The position numbers were made by a program, and so were the translations under genes. From Allacma fusca (lineage: Eukaryota > Arthropoda > Collembola > Symphypleona > Sminthuridae), in contig OX359250.1 of NCBI GenBank assembly GCA_947179485.1, positions 6,779,661 through 6,843,660 of the forward strand: 64,000 nt of DNA, given 5' to 3'. Under the pieces are notes generated by a model that saw nothing but the letters and a program-made list of their open reading frames with translations, had not been told where the DNA came from and searched no databases. Below are positions 25,572-38,370 of the stretch, in pieces. The number at the start of each line of letters is the position of its first letter. Position 1 is the stretch's first letter.

Positions 25572-27701
25572 AATATCATGACTGGCTTCGAATTAAGTGA
25601 CATTCATAAAGGACATTGTGGAAGTAAATAAACCACAAAAAGCCATATATTGTAGCTACTAACTCACCAGCCTCACGTTTATTGTTGGCCAATTTGAAAC
25701 TCACTTTACAAAATGTGAGGATTCTTCCGGTGCAGTGGCACACTTTTTCACAACTCCGCATCATTTCCCTCTCTTCCAATTTCCCACCTCAATTTCCAGA
25801 GCGGGCCCTCTGACTCAATAATATTTTTTTTCCTTTCCTTTTTGCACACCTTCACTTAACGTCTAGTATCCCAGCATTCCACACGCTCCGAGTAAGGAGG
25901 GAAAAAGGAAGAGGTGATCAAGCTGTGAGTGACTTGAGTGAGCTTGTGTCATTCATTACAGTTTTTTTTTTGAATACAGGATTTGTAAAAAAAAAATCTA
26001 GAAAATTCTATGAGGCACATGCTCCCCGAGAATGTGAAGTGTTAAGTGTAAACTTAAAGGCAATCTGTAAAGTATTATTGCAACCACATGGTACTCATAT
26101 GCAAGAGGTAAGGAAGGTTTTATAGGAGTAGTCAGTTTGAACCAGTTATGAATCTCCTTCAAGAGAGATTCATTGCGGAAATTTGTAATTTTTTTTGGCA
26201 AACTATGAGCAAATTGTTAAAAAGATGATAATTTTGAGAATAACTGTCCGCATCTTTTTCATCAATTTAATAGCCGTCTCAGCAATTTGTTCCAAAAGTA
26301 AACACATACTTGCAAGAGAAATATTTGGATTGGGCTGAGGTTTTGTGCAAGTTTTACGTCCCTCTCGTACCACATAGTCATTTCGGGAATGCATTCTAAT
26401 TTCCAGTTTAGCAGGGACTCTATTTTTAAAGCTTTTACACCCTGACCTTGGGTTCGCTCTCAGTTTTTTTTCCCCGTACACTTCCTTCCTTTCCCTGTAA
26501 TTGACAGTTCATGTATTTCCAACTAACTACGTGGACACTAGGACGTTTCCATATTTACTGCAAATACCTCTGGCATGTATTCACCTTACAATTAGGACAT
26601 CTCTGACTCCTGAGAATTCCGTTTAAGCTGCGGGCGTATGTATGTAGGTATGAGTCATATCCCGTATGTTGTTGGGCTGTTGGAGTGAGTGTGTTTCTTA
26701 GAACTGATGTTTTTAGTCCTATCTTACTGGTTGTGTATACAAGATACAAGATCAAGCTGTGATGGAAATTTGGCTAATGAAATCACAATAACAATTAATG
26801 TAATAGTAGAGGAAGCGTCTAATGATGGGGGGAAGGTTTGCCTAATAACTCGCTCTTCTCGCCCATCATCAGTCTCTAAACAACTGATTAGAGTATATGG
26901 ATTAATTGAAAAATCAATGCAGCAATCTTACTCAACCAGCATCATCATTGCCGGCACGTCGCACCACAGTAGTAGCTTCCTTCCCCTCCCTGACAGACGT
27001 CTCTTGCAAATTGTTCCATCAGCCAAAAAATCCTTCCCCCAAATATTTCATCTAAAAAAGCACTATTGAACAATGAAAAATGCAAAGTTCTCCGTGAGTA
27101 ATTCTAAGATGGATAAGGTCTCTTGTATACTCCTGAAGATGAGGGCTTATGTACATACAGTACTTTGTACAAGACAAATTTATCTTGAGACTAATCTAGA
27201 ATAAAACATGCATGCCTCCTGCCATGCTACATCCTCATCATCAATCATCCCAGATTTAAGCTTACATCAATATTTGTCTGTACAAGTTAACACACCCTAT
27301 TGGCAGAAGGCGACTAAGGCTATCTATCTATAATTGATTTTATTCAAACACGCCTCATATAATGTTCCCCACTCCCATAATTACGACAGCTGATATTGTC
27401 TCAGAATTTTAAACCCTCCATTTGTCCATGCATACTCAATATATGACATTGCACTAATCCGACAATTTTTTTTTTACAGGCAGTAGTCTTAAAATCCCCA
27501 GACTCGCTTAAATACAGGATAATTATTGGAGAGCAACTTTTGTGCAAAGGATTTAATGAAGCATATTTATGCAGAGTGTCCAAAAAGATAGTTTGTTGTT
27601 GTTGTTGTCAAAGGAGTAGTTATACAGGATTGATCGGGAAAAAATCCATTAGATGGAATGGATGTCATTGAGTAATTGCGTTACTTTTCTCTCATTTCTA
27701 G

Positions 27702-27878
27702 GATCAAAGTCTTGAGACGCTGGAGATGAATACCGAGCGATAAAGAAGAAAGTTTAGCTGATCTAAGAGGAGGAGAAGACATACCGATTGAGGATATTCA
27801 TTTACGTTGGAGTGGTCTTTGAAGAGTACAAAAGAATCTGAAGCCCAGGGAGTTGCGTTTGAAAAGAAATCCATTTCG
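27702..27878 (+). other. Possible leader or terminal exon
   Basis: A strong acceptor (pyrimidine tract TTACTTTTCTCTCATTTCTAG, ending at 27701) opens this stretch and a moderate donor (TTTCG|GTAAGG) closes it at 27879. One frame gives 13 acidic codons (DQSLETLEMNTER) and then TAA at 27741-27743, so it cannot be an internal coding exon in that frame. It could be a noncoding leader exon of the gene starting at 28580, or the last coding exon of an undetected upstream gene. It may also be chance. Confidence 0.2.
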
Positions 27879-28140
27879 GTAAGGAAATGAAACTTTTCTA
27901 TTTGATGGTGAGACAAAATAGAGAATGACATCTGGTCCCGTACACACCATATATATTTCCTTGTGAGCAAGAATCCCACTCTGACGGAAATAATGTTCGC
28001 GGAGCATTGATCAGGTACGAAATACTGTATAAGGCAAGTGATTGGAGGGAAGATGAAATCATAAAAGCAAATTGTGGATTTTATTTGCGGCTCCATCAAT
28101 CCCTATCCGGGTCTACACATACTGATTATAACTGTGTGGT

Positions 28141-28579
28141 GAGAGATTTTTTTTTGTGCTCATGTTGCAAAAAGGAGTGAGACTACAAGGAACAGTCGTA
28201 ACTGCAACGCATACATATATTCTATTGTTTATTACTTCTCATGTGTGCCCAGTGGTGCTGGTGTAAGTGGATGTGCAGAAGAAACTAAATCTTTGGCCGC
28301 CAATTGTCAGGGAGAGTGTTGGCAAGGAAAAAAGGAAGGCCAGACAGGGGGAAAAAATCCCCGTGACAACAAGACAGAAAAGTCACCGACGAGCCAGTGA
28401 CACGTGGGGAGAAAGGCAAAGCTGTCTCTAGTTTGCAACGGCAATAAAACAGTGAGGTCCAGAGATCAATAGTATAGAATAGGAATCAAAGGGAAACGTG
28501 GAAAAGAATAAGTGAGCAACCTGGAGCTTGCCAAGGAATCACTTTGGTTCGTTTGTTCAGTTCGAATTTTAGAATCGGA
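28141..28579 (+). promoter_or_regulatory. Probable 5' untranslated region / promoter side of the 28.6 kb gene
   Basis: This is the stretch just upstream of the ATG at 28580. It is richer in purines and in G+C than its surroundings (28290-28440) and has no long open frame joined to the CDS. An in-frame TAG at 28475-28477 separates it from the coding frame. An AATAAA at 28443-28448 could instead mark the 3' end of another transcript. I see no convincing TATA box. The transcription start cannot be fixed from sequence alone. Confidence 0.35.
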
Positions 28580-29304
28580 ATGGTCCATGTATCAGATGCA
28601 GGAGGTCGGCACAAGATGCTAGCCTTCTCTACAGAACCTAACATTAATACGATAGTCAGTGTGAAAGAGGACGGGAATAACGCCATTGCCAACAATTCCA
28701 GAGAAATCAAAAGTAACAATTCATTCAATTTAACAAATTTAAGTATTATTGTGGAAGAATCCTCAGCCGGAACCATGAATAACATTCTGGAGGAGAGTAA
28801 TAACGGCAATGACAGTGACAATGGAAATGTCAGCTTCACTTCCTTAAGTCAGGCCCAACCTCAATTGGACTTGTTCGACAGCGAATCCGAGACTCAAGCT
28901 CTCTTAATAAATGGAAGTGAAGTCCTCGATGAGAAAAGTAATATTAGTAATAGCAGTAACAATAAAGTGTTCACGGAGGAAATTATCGTCGTTTCCAATG
29001 GCAAGAAAAAGAGTCCCGGTAAAGTCCTCTCGGGATTCTCCTCCTCCTCCTCCTCATCACATGTGTCAAAGAGCGACTGGCAAAGTAGTAGTCAGAGCAA
29101 TGAATCCGAAGAATCACCGCTCCTGACAGGCGAAACAGCATCCCTCGATACGAACATGTCAACACCGACAAATCCTAATGTGAACATTTCCAATGACACA
29201 GTCTCTCCTGTCAATGCATCCACTTCGGTCATAACATCAACAAATTCGACGCATTCTAAACATGGCAAATTCACCAACGGAACTAAACATACTGGCTTGA
29301 AAAG
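28580..29304 (+). CDS. First coding exon of a Ser/Asn-rich, probably disordered protein (PP1-docking candidate)
   Basis: This is the clearest coding sequence in the window. The frame opens after an in-frame TAG at 28475-28477, and the first ATG is at 28580 with a good context (G at -3, G at +4). It encodes 241 residues plus two bases of codon 242. The exon ends at an AAAG|GTAACT donor in phase 2, and the split codon AG|G is completed by the exon at 31590. Composition is strongly biased to Ser, Asn, Asp, Glu and Thr. Visible features are acidic/Asn stretches (residues 59-105), a basic patch GKKKSPGK (141-148), a run of seven Ser at 154-160 made by a TCC repeat, and an acidic Ser-rich stretch (about 164-185). 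There is no signal peptide or membrane segment, so the many N-x-S/T sites are probably just composition. I do not recognise the family. A regulatory or scaffold role is inferred from the docking motif at the exon junction. Confidence 0.9.
29039..29059 (+). repeat. Coding Ser repeat (TCC)n
   Basis: Five TCC then two TCA codons give seven consecutive Ser (residues 154-160) within the 28580-29304 exon. A trinucleotide repeat in a coding exon can vary in length without a frameshift. Confidence 0.85.
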
Positions 29305-29323
29305 GTAACTTTGTCATCCCTTC

Positions 29324-29348
29324 CCTCTCTCTCTCTCTATCTCTCTCT
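29324..29348. repeat. (CT)n microsatellite in intron 1
   Basis: A CT repeat with one A interruption, about 20 bases after the donor of the first coding exon. Confidence 0.9.
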
Positions 29349-29490
29349 TGTCATTTTCATCTTGTTATGCTCGTCATGCTAATTTCACCACTGATTCACC
29401 ACCTGTATTTATTTTCCAAAATCCCCTCAATGTCCTGATACCTACATCAGTGGCTACGCATAACCACTATAACTAAAAACCATGAGCTCG

Positions 29491-29513
29491 CACACACACA
29501 CACACACACACAC
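29491..29513. repeat. (CA)n microsatellite in intron 1
   Basis: Eleven CA units. Confidence 0.95.
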
Positions 29514-31589
29514 TACAAAATGATTCCATCCCTCTCAATCCCCTCTCCTTTTTGCAAGTCTGCAATGCAAACTTGTGTCTTCATCATTTACCATTTCCTT
29601 TGACTCCCCTTCCGTCTATCGTGTGTCTCTCACAAATTTCGAAAAGCTTTAGTTTCCTCAAAGTATATTTACTTCCCTTTCAAATCCTGCTTAGGTTTGT
29701 CTCCTTTGTGATCCAGTTCCTCATACATCACCGTCCCTGTTCAGACTCCAAACTCCTCTATCTAATGCCCCATCAGACTTCATACCCTCAAAAACTAAAT
29801 TCCCGTAAATAGGTTCTGAAATTGCTCAAACTTTGATGGGGGAAAGTTTGCGTTTCGGCCTAGGGCCACATATTACGTTATAAGTATCTATACATATGCA
29901 CATAGTACAATTCCCTCAGCTACAAAGAACACGGATCGGAGACAAAGGTGAGGAAATCCAGGGGTACATACATATGTAGGTACATACAAGTGTAGTCAAA
30001 TCACTGAAATGAGATCATGTGTATATGTAGATACATGAAGAAGACGATTGAGGAAATAACTTTTCATCTTAAATTCCATGTCTAAAAGTTATCTGTAGAA
30101 GAACATTTCTTTCATCTCTTAAGTTTCAAATCTGAGCTAGTTGTAATGTCTAGTAGTTTAGATTTTGTTATTTTCAGGTACCTATAAAAAATTTAATTCA
30201 AGAAGTAACTTATATATGTATCTGCATATTAAAGAGTAGCGCTGTGAGCCCTTCTGGCAACCATAGTCTCTGGAGGGTGATAGGCGAGAGGATGAAAGTG
30301 ATTAATGCATTTCAAATGAGGGAAAGAAATGAGTGCAGAAAGTATGAGGTGGATGAGGGTACATATATGAGGATGACAGATTTTGCTCCGAGAAAGACTT
30401 CGAGAGTTCCCCCTCTCGGAGACGCTGAGAACCATTTGGAGAAACTTGAGGAGTCTTTCCCTGAGCTACAAATAGATGCATCAGGAGTTTTCTCGGTGAG
30501 GTACATTTTTATGTATATGATCTGTGCCAGGCACATTCCCTCTCTCTCTGAAGCTTCTAACTTTAGCAATGACTAAAAATTTTAATGGGAATTAGCATTT
30601 AGCAACGTAGTAAAAATGAAGAGGCTATTGAGGGATTGACGCAACTTTAAATTTAGAAATGTAAGAGTTTTTAGAAAATTAAAGTGAGTTATTGTAGCTG
30701 TCAAGTCAAGGAAGAAAAAAAAAAGGATTGAGATAATCCAAGAGAGTGTCACATGCCGAGTCGCTGCTCATCTTGTTGAGCCATATCTATACAGAGTTGT
30801 TGTCGCTTCGCAATGTGCAACCCCCAGTAGTTATTTTAATAGCTGGGAAGCTTATGGATTGCATCCTGCTGCACACAATACCATGAATTCTGATACTTTG
30901 TAGGTACAGAAATACATGTGTGCACTTTATGCATTTTATTACTCCTGGTAGTAGTACATGCTCAAGTTATGTCACTCCCGCTAGTATCTACGTGTACATA
31001 TAGGCACAGATGCATTCCACATTTATTTTCCACTCCAGCACATTTACCCTTGAATGATATGAACGTTGACAAAATTAAAATTACGACGAAATGCAAATCT
31101 CGAGCATGTGCTAATTCATGATGAGGCTATACAGTGAAATAAAAAAAAAGAGATCCTTCGTGAGACGTGGAAGCTCTTCCATTTAGTAAGTACTTGTTAA
31201 AATTAGGAAGTTGATCAGATTTTGTTTTCGACTGTGATACATTTCCTCATTAACAACCTCCCGTCTCAACGTGGAACATTCCAAGCCTTTAAAGAGGTCT
31301 GAAAAGAAGGTTGATTTTTTTTTTGCCTATTGTCAGTGAAAACAACAATAGTTCATTCCACATTGCACAGTAGCTCGGGAGCTGTACACACACACGAACC
31401 TTTTATTTTTTCCTTTTGAGTCAGTCAGGCAAGAAACCTTTTATTACTTAAAATGTTGCGGCAGTAGTGATTATACAAATATTTTTTAAAAGGTTGTTGG
31501 GAGTATTGCAATTATCGAACGTTATAAGTCTCAAAAATTGTGGTTAATGGGACCCATTCGTGTCTAAATTATTTCCTTGGTTTTGACAG

Positions 31590-31766
31590 GGTTTCCTTCG
31601 GAAGTTCCAAAGGTTCAATGGTGGAAACACTGATTTTCGAAAGTCCAGTATCAGAGGAGCCCGAAATGAGCAAGACTGGGAATGGAGTCAATTTATCCAA
31701 TGGGACGATCAAATCTGCCTGCTCGAGTAATGATCCTAATGATTCCCTTGACTCCAATGCTTCCGG
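31590..31766 (+). CDS. Second coding exon: RVSF ... MVETLIFESP block
   Basis: The acceptor TTTTGACAG at 31581-31589 and the donor GG|GTAAGT at 31767 are both good. The exon is 177 bases and phase 2 at both ends, so it could be skipped without a frame change. Joined to the upstream exon it reads L-K-R-V-S-F-G-S, then MVETLIFESP, followed by acidic and Ser/Asn-rich sequence ending in ...DSNASG. RVSF (residues 242-245) fits the RVxF consensus used by many protein phosphatase 1 regulatory subunits. The following hydrophobic/acidic segment is the least repetitive part of the protein and probably the conserved core. No stop codon occurs, so at least one further exon is needed. PP1 binding is inference from a short motif. 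Confidence 0.85.
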
Positions 31767-34741
31767 GTAAGTTTCTACCTCACGATCTTTCTTCCTTGTA
31801 GTTTCTACAGAGCCTGTCTCGGAGACGCTGTTATCTTTTAAAAAAATTGCATCACAAGTTTGAACATGAGAGGGAAAAAAAACTTGAGGGAAGAACAAAA
31901 AGGAGATACACGAAATTTTCTAGTATCATCGGGTACACAATGTAAAAGAAGTTTTACCCAGCAGATGTATGTGAGTTGTAATGAGTAAATTGGCTCCACG
32001 TGCTAGTCAAAAGATAAGTAGAAAAACATAAGCTAAGCCCTTGCTGCCGGCCCTCTCGTCATCATTACATTAGAACATATAAAATCATACCAGTCGCGGC
32101 TGCCGGGCTTCCAAAATAATAATTACCATTACAATCCAATTTTGGGGAGGAGGGGGAATTTCATCTTCCCTAGTTTATACCTAATGTGATGTCAGTGTAT
32201 ATACAGGGAAGAGTGCGGGGGGAGAGCCCTGGTACAAGAAAAAGTTTGAGGTCGTCGGATGGAGACAAATGAGAGGAAAGTTTCAAGATTCTGGGGACAA
32301 GTTACCCGGACATGGGTTTTTCTTTCCATGAGGGAGATTTACGATGAATGGGAAAAGTTAGGGTTTTGTTTTACTAAAAATGATTTGATTCCCGAGGTAA
32401 TTTAGTTTTTCAGAGTCCTTACCTCCAAATAAAACAAGGGGTTCATAATGGGGTTTCACCTCCATTGCACCAACTTTTATTTCACTCATTGTAGTAGTAT
32501 CTACTATAGTCCTTGCTTTTAGACAAGTCTAGGGAAAATAAATTTACTCATGTTGTAAATGGAAGCTTGCTAACATGCCTGACTCTTGAGTTTGAACTTT
32601 TGTCATCACCCTCAAGCCGGTTTGACAAGACTGAGGATTCGGGCATAAAAAATGAAAACGGTAAAAATTAAAAATGTACGCATGAAAACATGCTTGGATT
32701 GCTTTAGCTGACAGGTGATTTCAATTAAACTATCAGTAAAACATGATTGAGTCTTCATAACTTCCCATTAAAGCGAATACAAATTAGGAAGCATGCAGTT
32801 TGTTACAGCACACTTAAAATTTTAACGATCATGTTGGCACGACGGATATTCAATAAGGAATTATTGAGGAGTACGACAGAGAGCAGATATCCTGACATCC
32901 CTGTAGATACCTCCAGTTGTTACATGTATACAGAGTCATATTAGGCAGTCATACATTATACAACTCACTGTGCTCTCGTACAGAAATGTTGAGTGACCAA
33001 GTGGGATTTGGTATGAGCTCCATAAACAAGTAGCTTTTGGAAATGATTGGGCTTTAAACGGTTCTTAGGACCAAATGGTCTCACAGATTTAAAACCATTG
33101 AGTCCATCAGTATGAGATCCAGTTGGTAGGAGTTAATGATCCTCCCTTTTGGAAATCTCTTGTGTCAAGTCCACGCAGTCATTTCTATAGATACGTGAAT
33201 CAGTATCTACATCTACGGGGGGAATGGAACTAGGAAGAAGATTTGGTCTGAAAGCCAAAATGTTTTTTTGATAAAAACGCTGCTTATTATTTTGATAGAC
33301 GCAAATCATGTCATGAATGGTCTGCGTCTAAGCTCCCTTCCCAAAGTTCAAGGTTCTCCTTGATGTGGTTAAGCGGTTTTGAATCGCCATTCACTCGTTT
33401 GTCTTTTTTATAACCTCCATCACACTACGTCACGTTTGCTCAAGCACGGTCAAGAGTAATGTACATCAACGTGAATATCTAATGGGCTAAATAGACGGCC
33501 GACGATCCACTATATCTATATCTACATGTACATAGTATATCTATCTACATTAACCGCGGAATATATATTATTCTCAGGAAGAGAGCTGTTATTTCAGGCA
33601 GATTTTTAGGTGCATATATCAAAGGAGGATTTGGTATTCACCAGAAGATGACTGTCAGTACCAGATAGTGTATTTACTGTAAACTTGAAACCTTGGCTGG
33701 TTTCTGAGCCTGTAAATACGTGTGGTTTAATGTTGATAGGAGTTTGGGAAGTATCTTTGATCAAAACCGTCATAATCATCAATAGCAGAAAATGGAAATC
33801 GTGATTGCTAAACGCACGAGTAATTTCTTCTAATTAGAATATGATTTAAGTCTATCAAAGTATTTGGTGGATGATCGACTTTTGTGCCATGGTATTTTAT
33901 TAGATACAGATAGATACTTGAATAGAAACTATGTACATATGTAATTGATTGCATTCATAGCACCATAGGCAGTATGTGTCCTCAGATAGTTTTGTTCATA
34001 GACCACATGCAATGAGCTGTGGATTAATGTATTGTTTATTGGCTAGAAATTAGTTTAGACAACAGAAGTTGATTACAAGGAAATTCCTCATGATGACGTT
34101 TGATCCAATTAAAGTTTAACCATTTTTTTTTTGACCGTAAACGAGGTGTGTTGTTACTTTATTTACGACTCGATGGTGGACATAATTAATGGGAACATCC
34201 GCTTCTGCCTACATATTCCCTCTGCCAAGAATACATGTTGGCTCCGCTGTCTATTCTACACATCTACAGGCCTCATATATATGTACATATAAGGAAACGG
34301 ATTTAATGGTCAATTTTTTTTTTAGTTTGTCGAGCGTCTAAAAAAACAATAAACCTCACCTTCATTACTCCCCAACTACGGAGTATCCCATCTTGTTTTA
34401 ATACGACTACCACATTTTTTAAAAACAATTTCCTCAATTGTGAAGTTACAGGTTCACATGGATATTGTATTCCAACTTGTTTCAGCCCACTCCTTTATAT
34501 TTGCTTGTAGGGGACGCATTAAGTGAGCAATTGGATCAGATTTTGTAATTACCAGCTCGAAAATCGATACTCGTAAGACTGCTACTTAAGCAACTATGTC
34601 AAGTACACATAAATAGGACCGTATAAGTTAATTAGCTGGAAAGAGGAAACACTTGTTAATCAGAGCTTATAAAAAATTAAAAGAGGTCTGCACTTTAATC
34701 CTAACCTCATTATTACCCCAGGATAATGACTTTCCTTGAAG

Positions 34742-34805
34742 GGAACCCCAACAAACTGGAACAGTATTGTGGGTCGCGTTGTTAATTCAGTACCATAAAC
34801 TCCAG
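34742..34805 (+). CDS. Candidate third exon of the 28.6 kb gene
   Basis: The acceptor CTTTCCTTGAAG ends at 34741 and a consensus donor CAG|GTGAGC follows at 34806. The 64-base stretch is open in phase 2, the phase left by the 31590-31766 exon. The junction would read ...NASG then EPQQTGTVLWVALLIQYHKLQ, with an internal hydrophobic run VLWVALLI. It leaves phase 0. Both splice sites are reasonable but the piece is short, so chance is a real alternative. Confidence 0.3.
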
Positions 34806-36755
34806 GTGAGCTATATAAAGGTAATTACATATATGTGAAGACGTTCGTACATATTTACATGAAAACATACATAAAAGTGGGAGCGACTGTATCCTAGCCA
34901 TCTGTATCCATGTGTAATTATATAAAGTCCTGTATATATCTACACAATAACTTGTACTGTCTTGACATGTATCTTTGTATTTATTTATACTCGGATAGAC
35001 ATGTTTATTCTGCAGACAGTAATTTCCCGTCCGTCTAATTGTCTCAAATGATACCGGCAGTATTGATTTCAAAGACTTTGTTTAAGGACCTATCAGTTAC
35101 GAGTAAAGGTTGTAGTGACGTATGTACAACAAAGTGTTCAGTCCTGAGACGCTGAATTGTCGGAATCCAAATATTGTCTATTGTTTTGGATTACGACCTG
35201 GAAAGTGAGGGTTCATTTCGGAAAGAGTGGAAGACGAGGAAGAGTCGGGGGAACGCGTGTGTTTGTATGATAATATTTGTTTACAAATATATGACAATGT
35301 GGAGAGAGGCACGTCAGGGACGAAAAAGTATGAGGTAATACACCTAGAGACGACCGGAATTGTTAAAGGAGTATTCGCCAAAGAAAAATTGCAACCACGT
35401 ATATAGATGGTGACTGTGGCATGAAAAGTACAGTCTGGTTGGGGAAGAAGCTCTTTTATTCATTCTGCAGATAATTCCATGTTTCAAGCATGCGGAGGAA
35501 AAACTATACACAGGGAGTGTAATTACTACTGCTCAAGAGAGTCCTACTCCCCCTGCATTCGTGAGTACTTGTTATACTGTAGTATGTCACTCCTTGATTC
35601 CTCTCCTATATGTACACTCGTGTATGCTGTGTGTATAACAGTTTCTTGAAACACTATATGGTGTTCCCTATTCTCCCCAGAACTAATGGCAAAACTTAAG
35701 GATTTCAGGGTGGAAACCCAATGGAAGACGTACGATGGTGTAATAATGTCCAAATGTGAGTCTCAATGGCTTTGGTCGTCAAAGTAAAGTAGGAAAAATT
35801 GGGAACCAACAGAAACAAAAATGAGAAGTTGGAGAAGATTGGTTCCTATCATTTCACCCTTCATTACAATCTCCATTCCTCCTTCCTCCTACCTATGGGA
35901 CTCTACTATTGTTACACAGGCCAAAGAGATAAAAATTCAAGGAAATGTATGCCTTGATTTGTACTTTTCCCCGAAATTCGTATCTTGACTTCAAGGTCCT
36001 CAAAAGGCTAGTGGACTGCCTCTCTCTCTCTCTCGAGCAGTCTACTCCAACCTTTGGAGAAGGAATACAAACTTTGTTGAGATAAGGGAATGAGTCACTA
36101 ATACAAGTTGCTGAATTGATTGGTTCGTGAAACGGTTCTGCTCCAAAAAAAAAACTAATAATCATTTCTGCAGACAGGTACCAAATTATCTCTCCAGAAA
36201 AGGCCTCCTAGTTCATGGTTTTTTCCTCCAGTACTAACCTCGATCATTAGTCCACATGTTGATTTTCTCCATGTGTTCACATAATAAATGCTAGTGTATA
36301 CATAATTATATACGTCTGGTAAATAGGGAAAATTCAAATATGGGCTTGTCCTTTTAATATGAATTATTATTTCCATGTTATCAGTAATGTATGTTTTAAA
36401 ATACAGTATAAGTAATACATTGTATTGATTTGAAACGGGAAATATTTTAAAATCCGAGGCCTTTAAAATTTTACGACTGTCCCTGCCATTTTTTCTGGGG
36501 CATGTACATATTGCAATGATACATGTTAGGATTATATGGAAGCTGCTGCATGAAATGGGTAGATTTTATTGCAAACAGGAAGGCGGGAGTCGCTGACAAT
36601 GAAATAGTTTCCCTGGCGCCTGATAGTTTATATAGGATGAGTGAACTACTAATTCAGGGTCTGACAGACTGGTCTAAATTCTTGTAAGGTGCAGCTTTTC
36701 TCCAATGACTTTGATATAACATAGTAGTGAGGGTTTTTTTCCCTATATACACAGA

Positions 36756-36821
<66 letters not shown>
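36756..36821. repeat. (CT)n microsatellite, 66 bases
   Basis: About 33 CT units with one TTT interruption near the start; the longest CT run in the window. Confidence 0.97.
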
Positions 36822-36824
<3 letters not shown>

Positions 36825-38346
36825 GCCTTATTCATTCCCCTCATATTGTGATTACATACTTACTGCATTACTTTTATTAGCATTTTCTTCCTACAAATTT
36901 ATACCAGTTAAACCTTAAACCCCTAGCTTGTTACACGCTGCTCTTCCCCTCTAAAGTTTCTCCACGCTCTGCTCAACTTTACATAATATAAAGTCCTATA
37001 AAATTTTATACATAGACGATGGTTTGGTTTTAGAGATGAGAGAAATAGGCTCTTCACAGTTCGTGCGTTTGCTCAAAGACCCAACCCCTGATGGAACTCA
37101 AATGGACTCGTCTGTTCCATTGTATAAATACGACTAGCAAAAATACAGGGCATCTCTCACTATACACACTACTACTACTCCCTCCTCCTCAGTCCTCACA
37201 ACTTTTTGGGGTATTTCTTGTGAGGATGTGCGTATTTTTCAAATACATATCTAGATACAGGACCTCTAGCATCTCCTCACAACTCCGGGCATGCCTTCAT
37301 TTCACAAGGGTATATATCCTCATACCCTATGCGATGATGCTCTCGATTGAAATACTCACTCTCGAATCTCCACCGAAACTGTTTCTTTCTATTCGGGGTC
37401 ATGCAAACATTTCCTCTCAAAGAACGGGAACGGCGATGGTAATCATTCCTTTCAAGATTTATAGGGCAGATATTTTATCAACAAAATATAAGTTCCCACT
37501 GGAAAACATTCACAGCGGATTTCAAAACTTGTACATAAGAGTCACTGATTACAATTTTTGAGACCTCCAGAACTTCTCCTACGACTTCTGTACAAGGACT
37601 CAGGATTACATTTTCCCATGTAACATTTCCCATTCAATTTGTTTATGATCCCTAATAATTCTTGAGCATGCTGGGGCTTGCTCATAGATTCAGCATGATG
37701 TGAGTATAGAGATACACTGTAGATACACACACACACCATCAGCTAAATAACTGCATCCCAACTCGTCTGTATCCACTCTGGTAGTACATATGTATGTATA
37801 CACAGACCGGGAGAACATTCAGAACATTGTCATTGTCACGTATGTACGTGTACACGTAATCACTTGAGCCTATAAGCCTGACATGTTGAGCAGCATTGGT
37901 AATAAACACATGCTTCTATATGTAATTACTTATATCTTATACACACTCTCTCTCTCTTTCTGATGCTTCTATAAACGGGATGAACTGCACAGTGCACAAA
38001 CCAGAGACAATATAAACAGTTTTTTTGAAGGTCTGCAACTAGATGCTATCATATGAGGAACCAAAAAAAACTACACACTTTGCGCAAAAAAGTTGGACGG
38101 AACTACTGTATTATATGTACGTGCATACAACAAGTAATCCCAAACCATGGGATATTACTTTAACTGCCTACAAATGCCAGTGTATAATCAATGTGAAGCC
38201 TACGGTTATCCGTGTATGATTGTGAATTGTGAACCAAGTGCGTTTTTACGTTGGAAAATCCAACTTTTGTGGGTAGCTTTCCAGCATTATTACAATTGTT
38301 GGGGAAAATGCATGACAAGTCATCGGACGGCAGTGCACTGTATGCA

Positions 38347-38370
38347 CGTGTGTGTGTGTGTATGTGTGTG
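38347..38370. repeat. (GT)n microsatellite
   Basis: A GT repeat with a single A interruption. Confidence 0.9.

Larger units (their letters stand above)
10393..27701. other. Long stretch with no supported gene
   Basis: These 17 kb lie between the minus-strand candidates and the + strand gene. I found microsatellites, a few short inverted repeats and scattered TACATA words. Frames of 60-130 codons occur on both strands but are rich in Phe, Tyr, Cys and Leu and lack convincing splice partners. The DNA is intergenic or intronic. Upstream exons of the minus-strand gene may be hidden here. Confidence 0.5.
29305..31589 (+). other. Intron 1 of the 28.6 kb gene
   Basis: This is a 2.3 kb intron, GTAACT...TTTTGACAG, phase 2. 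It holds a CT-rich microsatellite (29324-29348), a CA repeat (29491-29513), several TACATA/GTAC words (29885-30010) and no frame that looks coding. The minus-strand frames here are open over only 60-110 codons and are compositionally plain. Confidence 0.75.

Noticed and set aside
25664-25779. Minus-strand Cys-containing stretch (MMRSCEKVCHCTGR...) ending at a GCTG|GTGAGT donor
   Set aside because: It has one good donor but no partner exon, and its composition is ambiguous.
27704-28099. 131-codon minus-strand open frame
   Set aside because: It is Phe/Leu/Cys-rich and lies antisense to the leader region of the clear + strand gene, with no good splice sites.
37091-37561. 156-codon + strand open frame
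   Set aside because: Composition is Leu/Ile/Ser/Tyr-rich without domain-like patterning and without supporting splice or polyadenylation signals. A frame of this length is expected by chance in 64 kb of AT-rich DNA.
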